A stretch of DNA of 64,000 nucleotides from Blastomyces gilchristii SLH14081 (Eukaryota > Ascomycota > Eurotiomycetes > Onygenales > Ajellomycetaceae): positions 2,429,614-2,493,613 of the forward strand of contig NW_003101682.1 of the NCBI RefSeq assembly GCF_000003855.2, written 5' to 3'. Made by a program: the position numbers and the translations under genes. Position 1 is the first letter of the stretch, and each line of letters opens with the position of its first letter. Under the pieces are notes generated by a model. That model did no database searches and had not been told where the DNA came from. It was given only the letters and a program-made list of their open reading frames with translations. Below are positions 25,001 to 37,631 of this stretch, one piece after another.

Positions 25001-25697
25001 TGATCTTCTTCTATATACAGAGATTACTATCAATGATTGAGATGCTGTTTCAACAAATATCAGTTCATTCTTTCTTATATATATTTATTACATGAAGATG
25101 TTAGATCTTCTAGAGATTATACAGTTCGTATTAAATCTCTGCAGTTCAATGCAGATCACTGATAATATAGTAATAAAACTCTGAGACATCTGTGATTGAG
25201 TAAAAGTCTTTATAGTAAGTACTAAACAGAATTAAGAAGATTGAATCAATGTTCACTAAGATCTCACTGAATAATATAAGATAGAAGATCTGATATAATT
25301 GAATCTTAAGAATATATGAATCACATGTTCATCTTATACACTAGATTATCATTACATCAGATATAAAGTGATAGAAGTTCTAGATAGTTATAACTACTGT
25401 CTTGACACATTATCAGAGATTCATGATGTCTTTTATACAAGCTTACTCTGCTACACTATCACTGATCTGTTTTCTTCTCAACTAACTTCTGACTGACAAT
25501 TACCAGAGATCATAGAAGAAGATAATAAGCTTGAGTGAGAGATTGAAGATATTCTTAATAAGAGATCATACAGCTGCAGCTGACAATATCTTGTGAAATG
25601 AGTTGACTATGATTGACTAATCTGAACTCTGAGTTCTGTGTTATCTGAAACAGCAGTTCTTGACTGATGAGAACTGCTTCTGAAAGAAAGAAACTAA
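22060..25697 (+). pseudogene. pol region of gypsy-A2
   Basis: Protease with VIIDSS (catalytic DSG damaged) near 22110. RT starts near 22760, with AYLDDILIFTD intact at about 23221-23253. RNase H contains EADFSDYV and ITDHKNLKYF (about 23670-23910). The integrase core at about 24640-24960 has ILIIIDKLSKD, IVSDQ and YHSETD, matching the D, D and E neighbourhoods of Ty3 integrases, although residues are changed. A chromodomain tail has QYLVKWVDYD (about 25587). The polyprotein frame ends in TAA (25695-25697) directly against the 3' LTR. The element would insert near heterochromatin if intact (family knowledge of chromodomain elements). Non-functional here because of stops. Confidence 0.88.
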
Positions 25698-26012
25698 TGT
25701 GGCAGGCTGTATCTGATCAATTATATAGACTATTCTGTTACACTTCACAGATTTCAACTGCTTCATTCTTGAACATGTACACTCTGATTCTTGGTCATTC
25801 TCAATCGCTGATCCTCGGCTGTCATGAAACGCGTATGCTCCGATTCTCGGCCATTCTCAATCACTGATCCTCGGCCATTACATACATGAATAAATATTCA
25901 CTCTGATTGCTGATTCTCACACTTTCTCTTTCTTTTCTTCTCTAATGTTTTTCTCTTTGTTATATAAGACCTATCAATATAATACCGATCTATTCGGCGT
26001 AGACCTCTTACA
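25698..26012 (+). repeat. 3' LTR of gypsy-A2
   Basis: 315 bp, TGTGGCAGGCTG...GACCTCTTACA, aligned end to end with the 5' LTR. Differences between the two are almost all C/T or G/A. Confidence 0.93.
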
Positions 26013-26106
26013 TTCTCATTGTATAGAAACAAGTAAGTCAATTATAATAGAAAATACTGTAATTGAGTATGTCTCAGTAGAGAATGAGTAATCAGACTTC
26101 TATAAC

Positions 26107-26612
26107 TAGACTGACCGTGTGACCGTGTCTGGGACCAGGACCAGATTTTTTGATAGTTTCATTACCAATTCGACTGATCCCATTACACGGTTTTAACATT
26201 AGATAGTAGTCTCATACTGTTTCAGTGAGACTTACTGTCTACTCTTGTCACATTTTCCAAATGAGACCATGATTTCCACTTCTCAATTTAAATTATTTTT
26301 ATTGCTTTAAATGACTTTAAATCTCATTTGAGTGTTATCAAAAAGCGTTACTTTTTAAAAAATTAAAAATAGTCTAAAAAAAACCTTAAAATGTCTAAAA
26401 ATAGTAACTTTATGCCAAGAATGGGACTAAATGAGACCAAATGGAATCACTTTCTCATTTTTTTCAAGTCATGGTTCCATTTTAAGATCTGATATATAGT
26501 CACTTTACATGTTTTTTTGATGGTCAGTCCCAGCGGGATTCACGCCAAGAAATGTATGGGACCAGACCAAATGAAACCAAATGTGAAATTCATGGTCCCG
26601 GCGGCCAGTCTA
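26107..26612 (-). mobile_element. MITE-6 (506 bp, inverted, best preserved)
   Basis: Same family, minus orientation, exact 8-bp duplication TCTATAAC (26099-26106 and 26613-26620). It keeps most CpG and GG/CC sites that are lost in the other copies (left end TAGACTGACCGTGTGACCG, right end GGCGGCCAGTCTA), so it is the youngest or least mutated copy and the best reference. The 63-residue open frame inside is not a gene. Confidence 0.94.
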
Positions 26613-26620
26613 TCTATAAC

Positions 26621-28415
26621 ACAGATCACACACTCAGATATAATGAATATAGATCTGAATATCATCACTAAAGTGCTGAATCTCTTAAAAAAGAGATTCT
26701 CTGAGTGAAAATCTTGATATTATGAGCATTGAGCTTGCTTCAACTGTGAACAATAAAATCATGATATAAAAGATTACACACAGCATACACAGTCAAGAAA
26801 AGTAAGAAAGTCAAAAAACTAGCAGAATCAGTGAGCTCAGAGACACTCACTGATATTTCATGAAAAGTTTTCAAAGTGAAAGAGATGCTTATATTAGATG
26901 ATTCTCTGAATTCTATGAATATCAAGAGAAAGCAGACTTCTGAATAAGATGTAGATAAGAATAATGAAGTAAACACTCATCTTAATATCTTGAGACCTGA
27001 AATGTTAATGTATAAAGAGCACTTGAGTAAGAATTAAGAGATGACTGTAAAAGTATTAGCAGATATAGAAGCTTCTATGTAATATATTAATAATTATATG
27101 ATTCAAAGACTGAAAGAAATTCACTGAGTAAAGAATCTCTAATATATAAGATTATCTGATAATTAATATTTAATATCATCTGTAAGAGTAAGAGTTCTCT
27201 TACACTTTGAAGAATGATCTTACTATATTTGAGTGTGAGAGCTGCAGAATGTGCAATACAATCTTATTCTCAGACTTAATTGATTTCAAAGATTCAATCT
27301 GCAGATTCAATAGTGTACATATCATATACAGTTAACTGATAGAAAGAAAATGATTCATACAATTCTATTAACTGATATAAGAAGGACATTTCATGTCTCT
27401 GATATAGAAGAATTAAATCTGCTTATACATTAATAAGTAAAGAGAATGATTTGTAAGACCTCATCTGAAAGTATTCTGTATGTTATACAGAATCTGAAAG
27501 CAGAGGAAACTAAGATAAAGAATATATAAGAGAATAAACATATGAAGAAACTTCTGAAGAAGTATAAGAAGATCTTCTGAATAGATCTTTCATCAGAATT
27601 GCTGCCAGAATGAGGATTCATACATGAGATTGATATGAGGGATATAAAATCAGTTAATTAAAATGCATACTCTCTGTTGTAAACACATCTTGAAGAACAG
27701 AAGTATTAGATCACAGATCTTCTAGAATATGATCTTATATAATTCTTATCAAGCATGTGAGGCTTTTCAGTTGTATTTGTGAAAAAGACAGATGAGAAGT
27801 GATGAATGTGTATTAATTATCAAGTATTTAACAAGCTTACAATCAAGAATGAATACTCATTATCACAGATTCAACAACAGTTGAATACAGTTAGAAATAC
27901 CTGATATCTATCAAAGATTGATCTTCTCTCAGAATATTGACAGATCTGTGTAGATAAACTGTCAGTATTATAAACTGCATTTAATATATAATGAGAGAAG
28001 TTTGAATTTCTGATAATATCATTTGATCTGATAAATGCACTTATCATCTTTTAAACAATGATAAATATAATTCTTTATAAACAGAATGAAATCTTATATC
28101 TTATATATCTGAATGACATTCTAGTCTTCTCAAACTCATATGATAAATATCTGAAGTATCTTGATAAAGTGCTTATAACTCTGGCAGAGTATAAGCTCTA
28201 CATCAAATCAATCAAGTGTGTATTCTGTCACACTAAATATAAGAGAAGTTTGTGTTAAACACACTGAGAAGATACAAGAAATCAGAATGAGTGAACATAA
28301 TGATCTCTTACTTAGAGAATGACAAGGTGTTAGATAACAAGTGTCTTATAAAAGCAGTAGAAGAGATGCTTCTGAACTTCAAGCTGAGGAAATTAGAAAA
28401 TGATGTTATGCTTTA
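26621..28415 (+). pseudogene. gag end, protease and RT of gypsy-D
   Basis: Spacer and gag end up to about 27000. A protease-like segment (ADIEASM, for the D-T/S-G motif) lies near 27060. RT follows at about 27680-28258: an FVKKTDEKWWMCINY-like block (one W now TGA), then IDLLSEYWQI, then the catalytic segment LIYLNDILVFSNS, open in 28058-28258, where YxDD has become YLND. The following 160 bp do not show RNase H. Cut at 28415 by gypsy-A3. Confidence 0.8.
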
Positions 28416-28725
28416 TGTAGCGGGCTGCGCCCGATCAATCATATAGACTATTCTGTTACACTTCACAGATTTCAACCGCTTCATTCTCGACCGCGTACAC
28501 TCCGATTCTCAGCCATTCTCAATTGCCGACCCTCGGCCGCTACAAACATGTATAGATTCTTCCGCCCTGAAGCTTCACTGCATACATTATCACATACATA
28601 TATAAATATTCACTTCAATTACTGATTCTCACACTTTCTCTTTCTTTTTCTTCTCTAACATTTTTCTCTTTATTATATAAGACCTATCAATATCATATCA
28701 ATCTATTCAGTATAGGCCTCTTATA
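28416..28725 (+). repeat. 5' LTR of gypsy-A3
   Basis: 310 bp, TGTAGCGGGCTGCG...GGCCTCTTATA. Includes CpG-bearing words (ACCGCGTACACTCCGA, CCGACCCTCGGCCG) that are mutated in the 3' LTR of the same element. Confidence 0.92.
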
Positions 28726-29003
28726 CTAGAAAAACATTTATTGTCTTCTCATTAGAAATGATTATTCATCAAGAGATATCTGAATGCATAATAACATGTA
28801 AGAAAGAGAAACATTCAGTTAAAGTGAATACTGAGTTCTCAGATAGAAGCTTGCTGATTAGTCACTCTGAATCTGTAATAAGAACTTATCAGAGAATGTC
28901 AGTGAAAGACCTGAGAGTTCTGACATTCAGATATATAAAATATTTATACAATTACACTTCTTCAGATTTCACAGATATTACATATTCAACAAATGATATA
29001 ATC

Positions 29004-30793
29004 ATGTCTAATGATAATATGAGAGAACTCTCAAGTATGAGTATAGATATAATATCACAGTGACTTTAAGTAATGTTGAAACTACAATAATAATAAATAG
29101 CTGACATGCATGTCACTCAACAGCTTTAATATGAGAAAATTCAACAATTAATCCATGCAACTTCAGCATCTATAAAAGTACTGAAAGAATGCTGAGATGC
29201 TTCTGCATATTTCAATGCTTTCAATCTCACTCTCTACTCATTATAAAGAATGAAAATGCTTACAAAACTGAGTATAGATGAAGATGTCATCAGTTCATTA
29301 ATTAATCAAGATTGATATATTAATAAATAATTGAAGAATCATGTGAAACAGAAGTTTCATTCATGAATGAAAGTATGTAAATCAGCATTGTGAATATCTG
29401 ATAATATTATCAAATATCTTGATATTCTGTTCTGAGACACTGTCATGTAATAGAAAGTATTAGATTAATTACAGAGTACTTGACAGAGAAACACTTCTCT
29501 TACAACATTTATTTCTGACTTTGACATCAAGATTCTAGAAGCAGGTGATCAATCTTGAGAGAATCAAATGAAGATTAGTATGCTTAAGAAGACATTAACT
29601 TTTAAACTCTTACAGACTCTTATAAGTGTAGATGAAGATCAGACTTATGAAGATTTCTGCACACAGCTTCAGACATTGAATGACTGTCTTATCAAGCTCA
29701 AGAGTATACAGAATAGTAGCAGAAGATGTTACACTTCAGTCACTCATACATCTGCACTGAAGAACAGCAATGATACAGATATCATGAACTGAATAGATTC
29801 AAATATTAATGCATAAGCAAGAGTTTCTGCTATTTGAACAGACTTTCAAGTCCCTGAGATCACTTCTGAGAAAGTCACTAATCAACATCAATATGAAGTA
29901 TGTATCAAGTGTAACTGATTAGAACACATCACTTTCAACTACTGATTAACCTATGTGTCTTCACACTCAAGAGAAAGACTGGCATCTTCTCAATTGAGAG
30001 AAAGATCAGTGTCTTCTTATTTGAAGAATAAATCAGCATCTGTTCACATCAATCACATTGCAGTGAAGAAAGATTTGAAAGATAACTATGAGAATACTCT
30101 GATGAAACAGGAAAAAGATTAGCTTCTATTTAAATTCATAAACAGAAGCTTGAAGAGGTCAGATGATAATAATTTGAAGAGAAAATAGCAATGAATGTAA
30201 TTCTTATATCTACTGTGATTGATAATATATATAATATGAAAGCCATGATAGACAGCAGTCTATGTCACTATGCAATGATAAAATCTTCAGTCATAAAATA
30301 TTATAATCTTCAGTGTATTCTCTTATTAAAATCCTGATGTCTTGCAGAATTTGACAATTCAAAGAATGTTTGTATCTGTTACATGATGAAACTAAACATA
30401 GATGTGAGAGAACATTAATATGAAGATGTCTACACATATGAAGTTAATAATCTCAATTATAATCTTATATTAGAACTTGTCTGACTATCTGAACAAGGTA
30501 TCTTATTAAATACTTGAAATAGAAGCTTGATATTCTCTAACAATGATAGAATTCATGAAGATGATATTCACAAGACTATAAATCTTACACAGATCTCTGT
30601 CAATACTTATGAAATACTCTGAAAAAGAAGTTATTATTAAAACTGCTGACAGAGTTGCTGACAAGATTGCTGATAGTAGAATCATGTGTCAATCTATTCT
30701 GTCAGTCTGGTCAATATTAAAAAGACTCTAGAAAAGTTATTCTGTATTATAATAACAGATACTTATATGAAACTCTCTCAATAATATCATGAA
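29004..30793 (+). pseudogene. gag and protease of gypsy-A3 (left piece)
   Basis: Gag begins at the MSNDNMRELS start (29004). Part of the capsid/nucleocapsid region is open at 29568-29792, including LISVDEDQTYEDFCTQLQTL. The knuckle region near 29905-29950 is damaged. The protease segment starts near 30190 and runs up to the ATCATGAA target site at 30786. The sequence is colinear with gypsy-A2 20917-22670. Confidence 0.75.
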
Positions 30794-30879
30794 TAGACTG
30801 GCCGGCGTGACCATGAATTTCACATTTGATCTCATTTAATCTGGTTTCATACATTTCTTGATGTGAGTCCCACCAGGAC

Positions 30880-33800
30880 CAAGCCTCAACAAAATCTGAA
30901 AATAGATCATTTCTGAGAGAAATGATGTGAAAAATAACCAGATTTAATTCAAGAACAGTGAAATAAGAGTAATTTCACAGAATAAACTATGAAAGATGAT
31001 CATTCTTTCAAAATCAGAATAGAACTGAGACTGAAGATTAAAATCAGTCTCATTCAGTTTATTCAGTGATTGCTTATATAATCAGAATTTGATAATAATT
31101 ATTGATAACACTTATAAAACAACTAAATACATTCTTGTGTAAGTTTATTCTTTACTTTCTTATAAAAACTACACTTCTCTGATATACTGTGATCAGAGAT
31201 ATTAAACTGTCTGATAATTTCATAGTTGATAATTATGAGTTTCTTAATTATTTCTTCTTGTAATTGTTCTCAGTGATAGTGATAAATATCTTAACTTGAG
31301 TTGAACTTTTACTTCATTCTCATCTCTGTCAATGAAATTATCAGAATATTATATATCATCAGTACAACAGTTGAATATATACACTTAACAATTTTTCATA
31401 ACTTTAGAATTGATTTAGTGTATAGATTCATCAGATTATCTTGAAGATAGCAGTCAAATTCAGTTTTATAAGTATGTAGTTTTGCCTGATTTTCAGTTGT
31501 AATCAATGTATATAAGTTCTATTTCAAAGTTAGTATTATAGTTCTATGTGATATGAAGTATTATCAAAGATCATTACTTACTAGGAAATTGTATTTCACT
31601 GTCTTCATATCTTGAATATCTGCTTATTCAAATCTCTGATAGTTGACATTGTAGTAGTCTCAGACTAATTTAATATATAAGTCTCATTTCTTCTCTATTC
31701 AATCTTGAGAAGTGTAGATATTAACTTAATAGAAGAAATCTAGTAGAGCTTCTACAGTATAGTACTCTGTAAAAGATTGTTCAGTTTTGCTGTAATAATA
31801 TACTAGTTTGTTTCTTATAGTAATACTAGCCTGCACTATAGTATCATTTCAGACTGAATTTCTTTTTAAGTGATTCAACTGCTTCTTAAGATGAGTAAAT
31901 AAACTGTTATACACTTATCAGACTGACTGCAGTATTAATATATAAGTGATTAAGACTGTCTTCATTGTCTTATAAAACTGAAACAGTAAATTAATTATAT
32001 ATTTCAACTAAGTTCACTTTATATTAGAAAGTTTCAATATCTGAATCTTTTCTCAATCAGAGTGTTACACTCAACAATTAATTATCTGATATAATCAAAG
32101 AGTCTGAACAGTTATCTTATATATTGAACTTCATTATATTCTAATATTCTGTGTTATATTCAGTGATGTGACTGATTTATTTATTTATTAAATATTATGA
32201 AAGTGTTATTATTATTTAGAGAAGATATAAATCACATTAGCAATGTTTCAAATCTGTGATATTTAAATTATTAGTCAATCTATTCAAAATTAATAGTAGT
32301 ATTATTAAAAAGTGTTATTAAAAAGTAATATTAAAAAGTGTTATTAAAAAATATTATCTTTTATAAAGTGAATATAAAAGTTACTTGAGTAATCACTTTT
32401 ATCTTATTCTGATTTCAAGAATCAGTTATCTTATTATTCTTTATCTCAATATTAAGATTCTTTATCAGTGTTTGTATTACAAGTTAAATTATATAAGTAA
32501 TGTAGAAAATATAATCTTGTTTATTATTTCAGAAATGCAAAGTCAATTTTTACTCTAAGCTCTTCACTATAATGTAGTTATTCACAGTATTATCAGTTAT
32601 AATTATAAGAAGACTGAGACTAATATCTTAATAATTATTTTTAATCACAGTTATTAACATCTATGTTATATAATTCTCAGTATAACTACTGATTAATGAT
32701 TTAAATTCAATTAATGTCTCTTAATAAGTTCAGTTCTTATCAATGTAATAACATGTAACTCTTATAAATGTAAGATTGTTTATACTAGTTTATATATTCA
32801 CTGTGAGAGATACTCTTCAATGATTCTTCAACTCTGATTCTAGATATTATATATTGACTTTGTAGTGTATCTTGAGATTGAACTGAAGACAGAATTGATG
32901 TGAAATATGAAGATTTGAATTAAGTATTTAAAGAAGTGTTTGAAATTCAGAGTTTTCAATTGATTGAAGAGAAAGATTCAGAGACATATATATATAAAGT
33001 AATTATTCACAGAAGTTATCAGATAAGAGTTATGAAATAAGAGTACTAATACATGATTGTTTTCACATGATTTTCTTTAAATTAAAAAATTAGTGTTATT
33101 AAAAATTATTATCTGATAGAGTAACTTATCAACTCAGTAGTAATTTTCTGATTATTTTTCTTTTATTATCTGTATTCTGATAACTTCAGATATCAGAAAA
33201 TTTCTTCAGAGTTATAATCAGTCTATAATAAATGTTTCTGAATGAAGTTATAGTGATTGTAGTAAAGAGATAACTCTTCAGTAATATATAATACAATCTG
33301 TTAATAATTATTTCATAGTTTATCTCAGTGTTTGTGTTGAGTTTTTCATAAATTTCATGACCTGAAATCAGATATGAAGAATGAAGTGATTATTCATTAT
33401 AATTAAAAGAGAGCATTCTGTATTGAATTGTAAATAATATAGACTTTGTAATTTATAGTGATTTCTTGAAGAGTTTATAAATCTTCAATAGAAGTAAAAG
33501 AAGTAAAAGAAGTGAATTCAGAAGATATAATAATAATTTAAAAAAGAAAATAATTTATTTTTAATAACTGACCACTGATATGTATAAGAAGAATTAATAT
33601 AAAAGAAAATAATCTTATTTATTAGCTTAGTTATAATTTTAGTACTAACTCAGATTGAATATTATTAATGTATAAAAGTAAATAAACAATCTTAATTAAT
33701 CTCTGTCATATTTCTTGAAATACATTAATATTATGAAAGAGAGGATTATTAAATTATATTATCAGATAATATTATTAAAAATATATTAATATTATGAATA

Positions 33801-34167
33801 TCAATGTTGAAAAAATGTTAATACTTATATATTATAGTGATTTATGAATTATGATAGTTAAATATATATATATATATATATTATTCCTGACTTGATTACA
33901 ACTTGTATAATAATTTTTGAAAACTTAAAATCAATTTCAACTATTAATAATTATGAACTTATAACTAACTAATATAAAAAGAAAAAAACTTTTTCTACTT
34001 ATTATCTTTCTTCTTTTTCTTATTCTTCTTATTATTCTTTATACTTTACTTCTTATTCTTCTTCTTCTTCTTCTTCTTCTTATCTGAGATAATAATTATC
34101 TTAAAATCTCTCTTAACTATCTTTTCAGAAAAGAATTCTCACTGCTTTCTCTTAGTCAGATTAATCT
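30880..34167. other. interior of DNA transposon, left part: no readable gene
   Basis: About 3.3 kb of AT-rich sequence saturated with stops in all frames. It contains an (AT)n run at 33863-33884 and a (GAAGTAAAA) direct repeat near 33490. The segment 33730-34160 matches the second copy (60440-59990, inverted). By size this should have held transposase exons, but I see no catalytic motif. Confidence 0.55.
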
Positions 34168-34172
34168 ATATC

Positions 34173-34704
34173 TGTAATGTAATGAAACCGAAGCAGTGAC
34201 TAGTTAGTGGTGTCATATAGAAGTAGTTGTTTGAAAAGCTGTATAAATGAGCTTAACTATCTTACTTGAATAGTGAGCTTGTAGACTACAGAGTTATTGT
34301 AAGAATATCACAGATGTGATACTTAGTATACTAAGAAGATTGTATAAGGTATGCAGTAACTCTTGTATATATTTCAGTAAAAGAAAAATGAATCACTGCT
34401 TCTTTAATAAGAAGTCAGTATCTAGCTATTCTATATAGATAATAAGTGAATACTCTTCTCTCATTTCACAAGTGAGAATAGCTGAAGTGATACCTTAGTG
34501 ATGCCTTATTATTAAGAAAGAGTAATCTGCTGATCTTATATAGAAGTGAGATTCTTATATTTATCAATCAGATCTTTCTATAATATATCTGAATAATATT
34601 ATAAAGTGATTAATAACTGGTTCAAATGAGATAAAATCATCTGTATGAAAGTGATGAGCTGTGTGAAATCACAGTAAGATCTTAACACTGCTAAGAGTGT
34701 GATA
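34173..34704 (-). repeat. 3' LTR of gypsy-C (left)
   Basis: 532 bp, TGTAATGTAATGAAACCG ... GAGTGTGATA, end to end with 49466-49997. Strongly mutated relative to its partner, especially in the last 110 bp. On the minus strand it is preceded by a purine tract (AAAGAGAAGAGTA) that fits a polypurine tract. Confidence 0.92.
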
Positions 34705-35165
34705 ATACTCTTCTCTTTAAGAGTATAATTTCAATACTCTTAAGATTTCTGAATTAGAAATTATCTTTGTTGTATAGTAATGATTACTAATCAATTGACA
34801 GTGTGTATACTGTGTATAATATAAAGAAATAGATGACTTTTTCTGCTGACTGTGTAGATCTTTCTTTTCTCATCTTCATTCAAATCAAATATATGATAAG
34901 TGAGTTTCTTATATATTAATTTAAAATGTGAAAAATGTAGTTAATAAGTGACTTATAGATCTCTCAATATATTCTGTTCTATATATAAAATTCTCTGTAA
35001 AAGTGGTGTGTTTTTAGAGACAAAGCTAACAGTAGTGACAGGATTTTTTGAAAAGATTTCTTCTCTCTGTGAAACATTTTTCTTTTCTCTTTCTCAATTG
35101 CAACAGTGAGTGTATGAGAGTATCATTCTTAAAGGATAATAAAGGGCTTATTCTGACATTTTCTA
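34705..35165. other. AT-rich spacer of gypsy-C
   Basis: Non-coding sequence between the left LTR and the GC-rich island. Apart from the polypurine tract next to the LTR, I see only pyrimidine-rich stretches (35050-35100) and no readable frame in either strand. Confidence 0.4.
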
Positions 35166-35760
35166 GTGAGTAACAAATGTCTTCATGGTGCAGCTGCGGC
35201 CTCTGTGACCGCCAAGAAAGCCAGGTTGAAGACAGAGGCGGCGGCATCGATGGACCGCGGGAGCACTGCTCTCATTGTCACACCTCCTCCTGCTTCTCTT
35301 GCAGCTGTGGTGGTAGTTGCTGTGCCTTGCAGTGAGGTGTCATCTCTTCTGCCGGCCGGTGCGTCTGCGCCCAGTCCATCCCCTGCCCCCCCCGCCGCTG
35401 TTGCAACGCCACCCCCCCCCCAGTCAATACAGTGGTATATGACCCTGTGTGGTCATTCAGAGAGGAACCCGGGGAGAGCTTGATTCTGAGGACAGTGGCT
35501 CTGAGGAGCCCAATCTGTAGTTCCCCTCCCGCGGCACGTTCCCCTTCCCGCGGCACGCCCTGCTGGGTTGAGTCTGCAGGCTGGGTTGAGTCTGCAGGAT
35601 CTCACAGTTCCTTTGTCTCTCTCTGTGAGAAGGCTTCAGTGCAGCTCTGGCCAGCACTGCTACTTGTCTGCACTGCATCAAGCAGCTGAAGAAGAGAGGG
35701 ATTTTATACACCTGCTTCTTCTCTCACTCTCATTGTTTTCATTACATCTGTAACAATGAC
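35166..35760 (+). other. unmutated GC-rich island inside gypsy-C
   Basis: About 560 bp (35185-35730) of high GC and high CpG in a window that is otherwise strongly CpG-poor. The plus strand is open for 105 codons (GTG/35166 to 35483), giving an Ala/Pro/Val-rich product with SPSPAPPAAVATPPPPQS; a second plus frame is open at 35432-35689 and minus frames are open too, so coding strand is not decided. A 21-bp direct repeat with the core GGGTTGAGTCTGCAGG occurs twice near 35572 and 35593. A GTAAGT follows an ATG-started stretch at 35756, resembling a 5' splice site. It could be a captured host fragment or a single-copy part of the element. No family recognised. Confidence 0.45.
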
Positions 35761-37226
35761 TTCTGTCTCTCTGTAAGTATTATCTCACAGAAAGACATCA
35801 TATCAGCTCTGACAAGAAGCCTAGATACTCAAGCAGTACAGAGTCAGAGTCTCAGAGCTTCAAGCATTGATGAATTCTATCAAGACTGAGAAGATCCTTC
35901 TTGCTCATCTATAAAAGGAGATGAAAGTATGAGTCTCTGAGATGAAAAAACATCTCAGAATGACTAATCTCAAGAAGAGATCAGCTGATGCTGCTATTAA
36001 AAGCACTATAAAGATCAATTACTAATTAGAGAGAATCTTACTTCAATTGAAGTAGATGACTGAGATACTTAATAAGTTAATAAGTTAACATTTTTATGCA
36101 TTTCTTATACTCTTCTGCAGTGCTGCAGTACTAACTTCTCAGTAGATAAAGATATTAATATCAGAGACTTTAACAGTAAAGAATGAGTTTGATGAGAATG
36201 TGATTATAGATGAGTAGACTCTGATCTCTTTTTTTACTTTTTCAGCAGACTGCAGCTCTATTAGAATAGCAGCAGTCTGTGAATTAATAATATTAATCTT
36301 TTTATTAATTTTCAATATCTCTTTTCTCTAACTGCTTCAGGAATTTTATACTTATATAGTCTTATTAAACTTTTAAAAAATTCTTTAAGAGAAAATAGAA
36401 GAAGAGTGCTACAGAGCTTATAAAATATCAGCTCATTACTATAAGATTATCTCTAAAAAACTCTTTAAAAAAAATGAGAAGTATTAAGCAGTATTTCTTA
36501 TTTAACATCTCTGATGTGTAACAGAGCAGTCTCTACTAGTTATCTCATAGCTTATAATCTCTTTCTCAGTATTTTTCAAATATTTAAGCAGTTTTCATAA
36601 ATTCACTGATAATGAATAATTTTCTTATTTAATAAGATATTGAAGCTTGTTATAATATATTTACTTATTCAATATTTTCTTTATAAGATATTCAGTATCA
36701 CTCTCAATCTTAATATTATTCAACTGAGATAACTCTGTCTCAGAGTATTACTTATAAAGCTTCAAATAGAAAATATAAAAAATAGAATGAATTGATTTCA
36801 ATTCTGTGAATAATTTTAACTCATATATCTGCTTACTCATCACTCTTATTACTGAGAAAGGTTCTAGTTATCACTCACTGAGCTTCTTACACAGTCTTAT
36901 TATCTTGATATTCTTTGCTGAAAGTAGTACTTGATTCTCTATCAAGAACTTCATTGAAAGATGTTTTCAATTATAGTATTTCATCTACTGCTTCTGAACA
37001 TAGTAGATGCTTTTCACTGTCTTCTTATAAATTTTGTTTAAAAGTTTCAATCTCACTTTTACTTCTGATACTGAGAGATACTTCATTCTCTGTATCTGTT
37101 TAATATTCTGACTGTCTATTTCTCTCTTTGAAATGTCATCCGCGACATCACTGAGTAATGAAGGATTATATTCATAATAAGGTTAGAAAGAAGATATCTT
37201 TAAAATTGCATTCTTTGCATTATTAC
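35761..37226 (-). pseudogene. integrase C-terminus and chromodomain of gypsy-C
   Basis: Minus-strand continuation of the gypsy-C polyprotein beyond the LINE. Around 36800-36700 the sequence resembles the integrase tail SxFYxFYLxLY (family HPVFHVSLLEPY). Near 36650-36600 is a chromodomain-like KILNK...YYNKLQYLIK, where the family has a VEKILDKR...YLVKWKGY pattern. Stops and small indels break the frame. Sequence from about 36400 to 35761 is AT-rich with no motif that I can name. Confidence 0.6.
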
Positions 37227-37258
37227 ATGTGAATTCAGTTATTATTATTATTATTATT

Positions 37259-37631
37259 CTTCAATTATAGATGTATGCAGTCAGAGACTATGACATCTAT
37301 CTGAGAACTTTTAGTTCTCAGGGTTTTTCCTATGTCTGTAAAGTTAACTATTATACATTCATCAATTTCAGATATGCAAAATCAGAAAATTCTAGCTCAG
37401 AATACAAAAACTGTTTACAAATTGCAGTGTTTTAACATCTTTTAATACTTTGAAATCATTTGACAATATCATGACAAAGGAAAAGAGAAAAAGAACACAG
37501 TCTCAAAGATAGACACATTAAATAGATAGTATAGAAAGAAATTGAAAGGAAAAGATAAAGAAAAAGATAAAGTAAAGAGAGACTATAATAAAACAAATTA
37601 TTAAAAGAGAGTGTATAGCTGTTTTAACAGA
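37259..37631 (-). other. LINE 3' UTR, copy 2
   Basis: Conserved ~370-bp 3' UTR shared with 60485-60833 and with the truncated insertion at 16103-16430. Contains a short hairpin (CTGAGAACTTTTAGTTCTCAG near 37301) that could be the RT recognition structure (inference), and ends with GAAG before the (AAT)n tail on the minus strand. Confidence 0.7.

Larger units (their letters stand above)
20304..26012 (+). mobile_element. Ty3/gypsy chromodomain element, gypsy-A copy 2
   Basis: The only copy of gypsy-A without internal insertions: 5709 bp, two 315-bp LTRs, and an exact TTCTC target duplication (20299-20303 and 26013-26017). It therefore serves as the reference for the other two copies and shows the empty sites for MITE-2, MITE-3/4, the LINE fragment and the large DNA transposon. 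All coding regions contain RIP-like stops. Confidence 0.95.

Noticed and set aside
35278..35711. Overlapping minus-strand open frames in the GC-rich island
   Set aside because: Long stop-free frames on both strands are expected in GC-rich sequence; none shows a domain, so none is listed as a gene.
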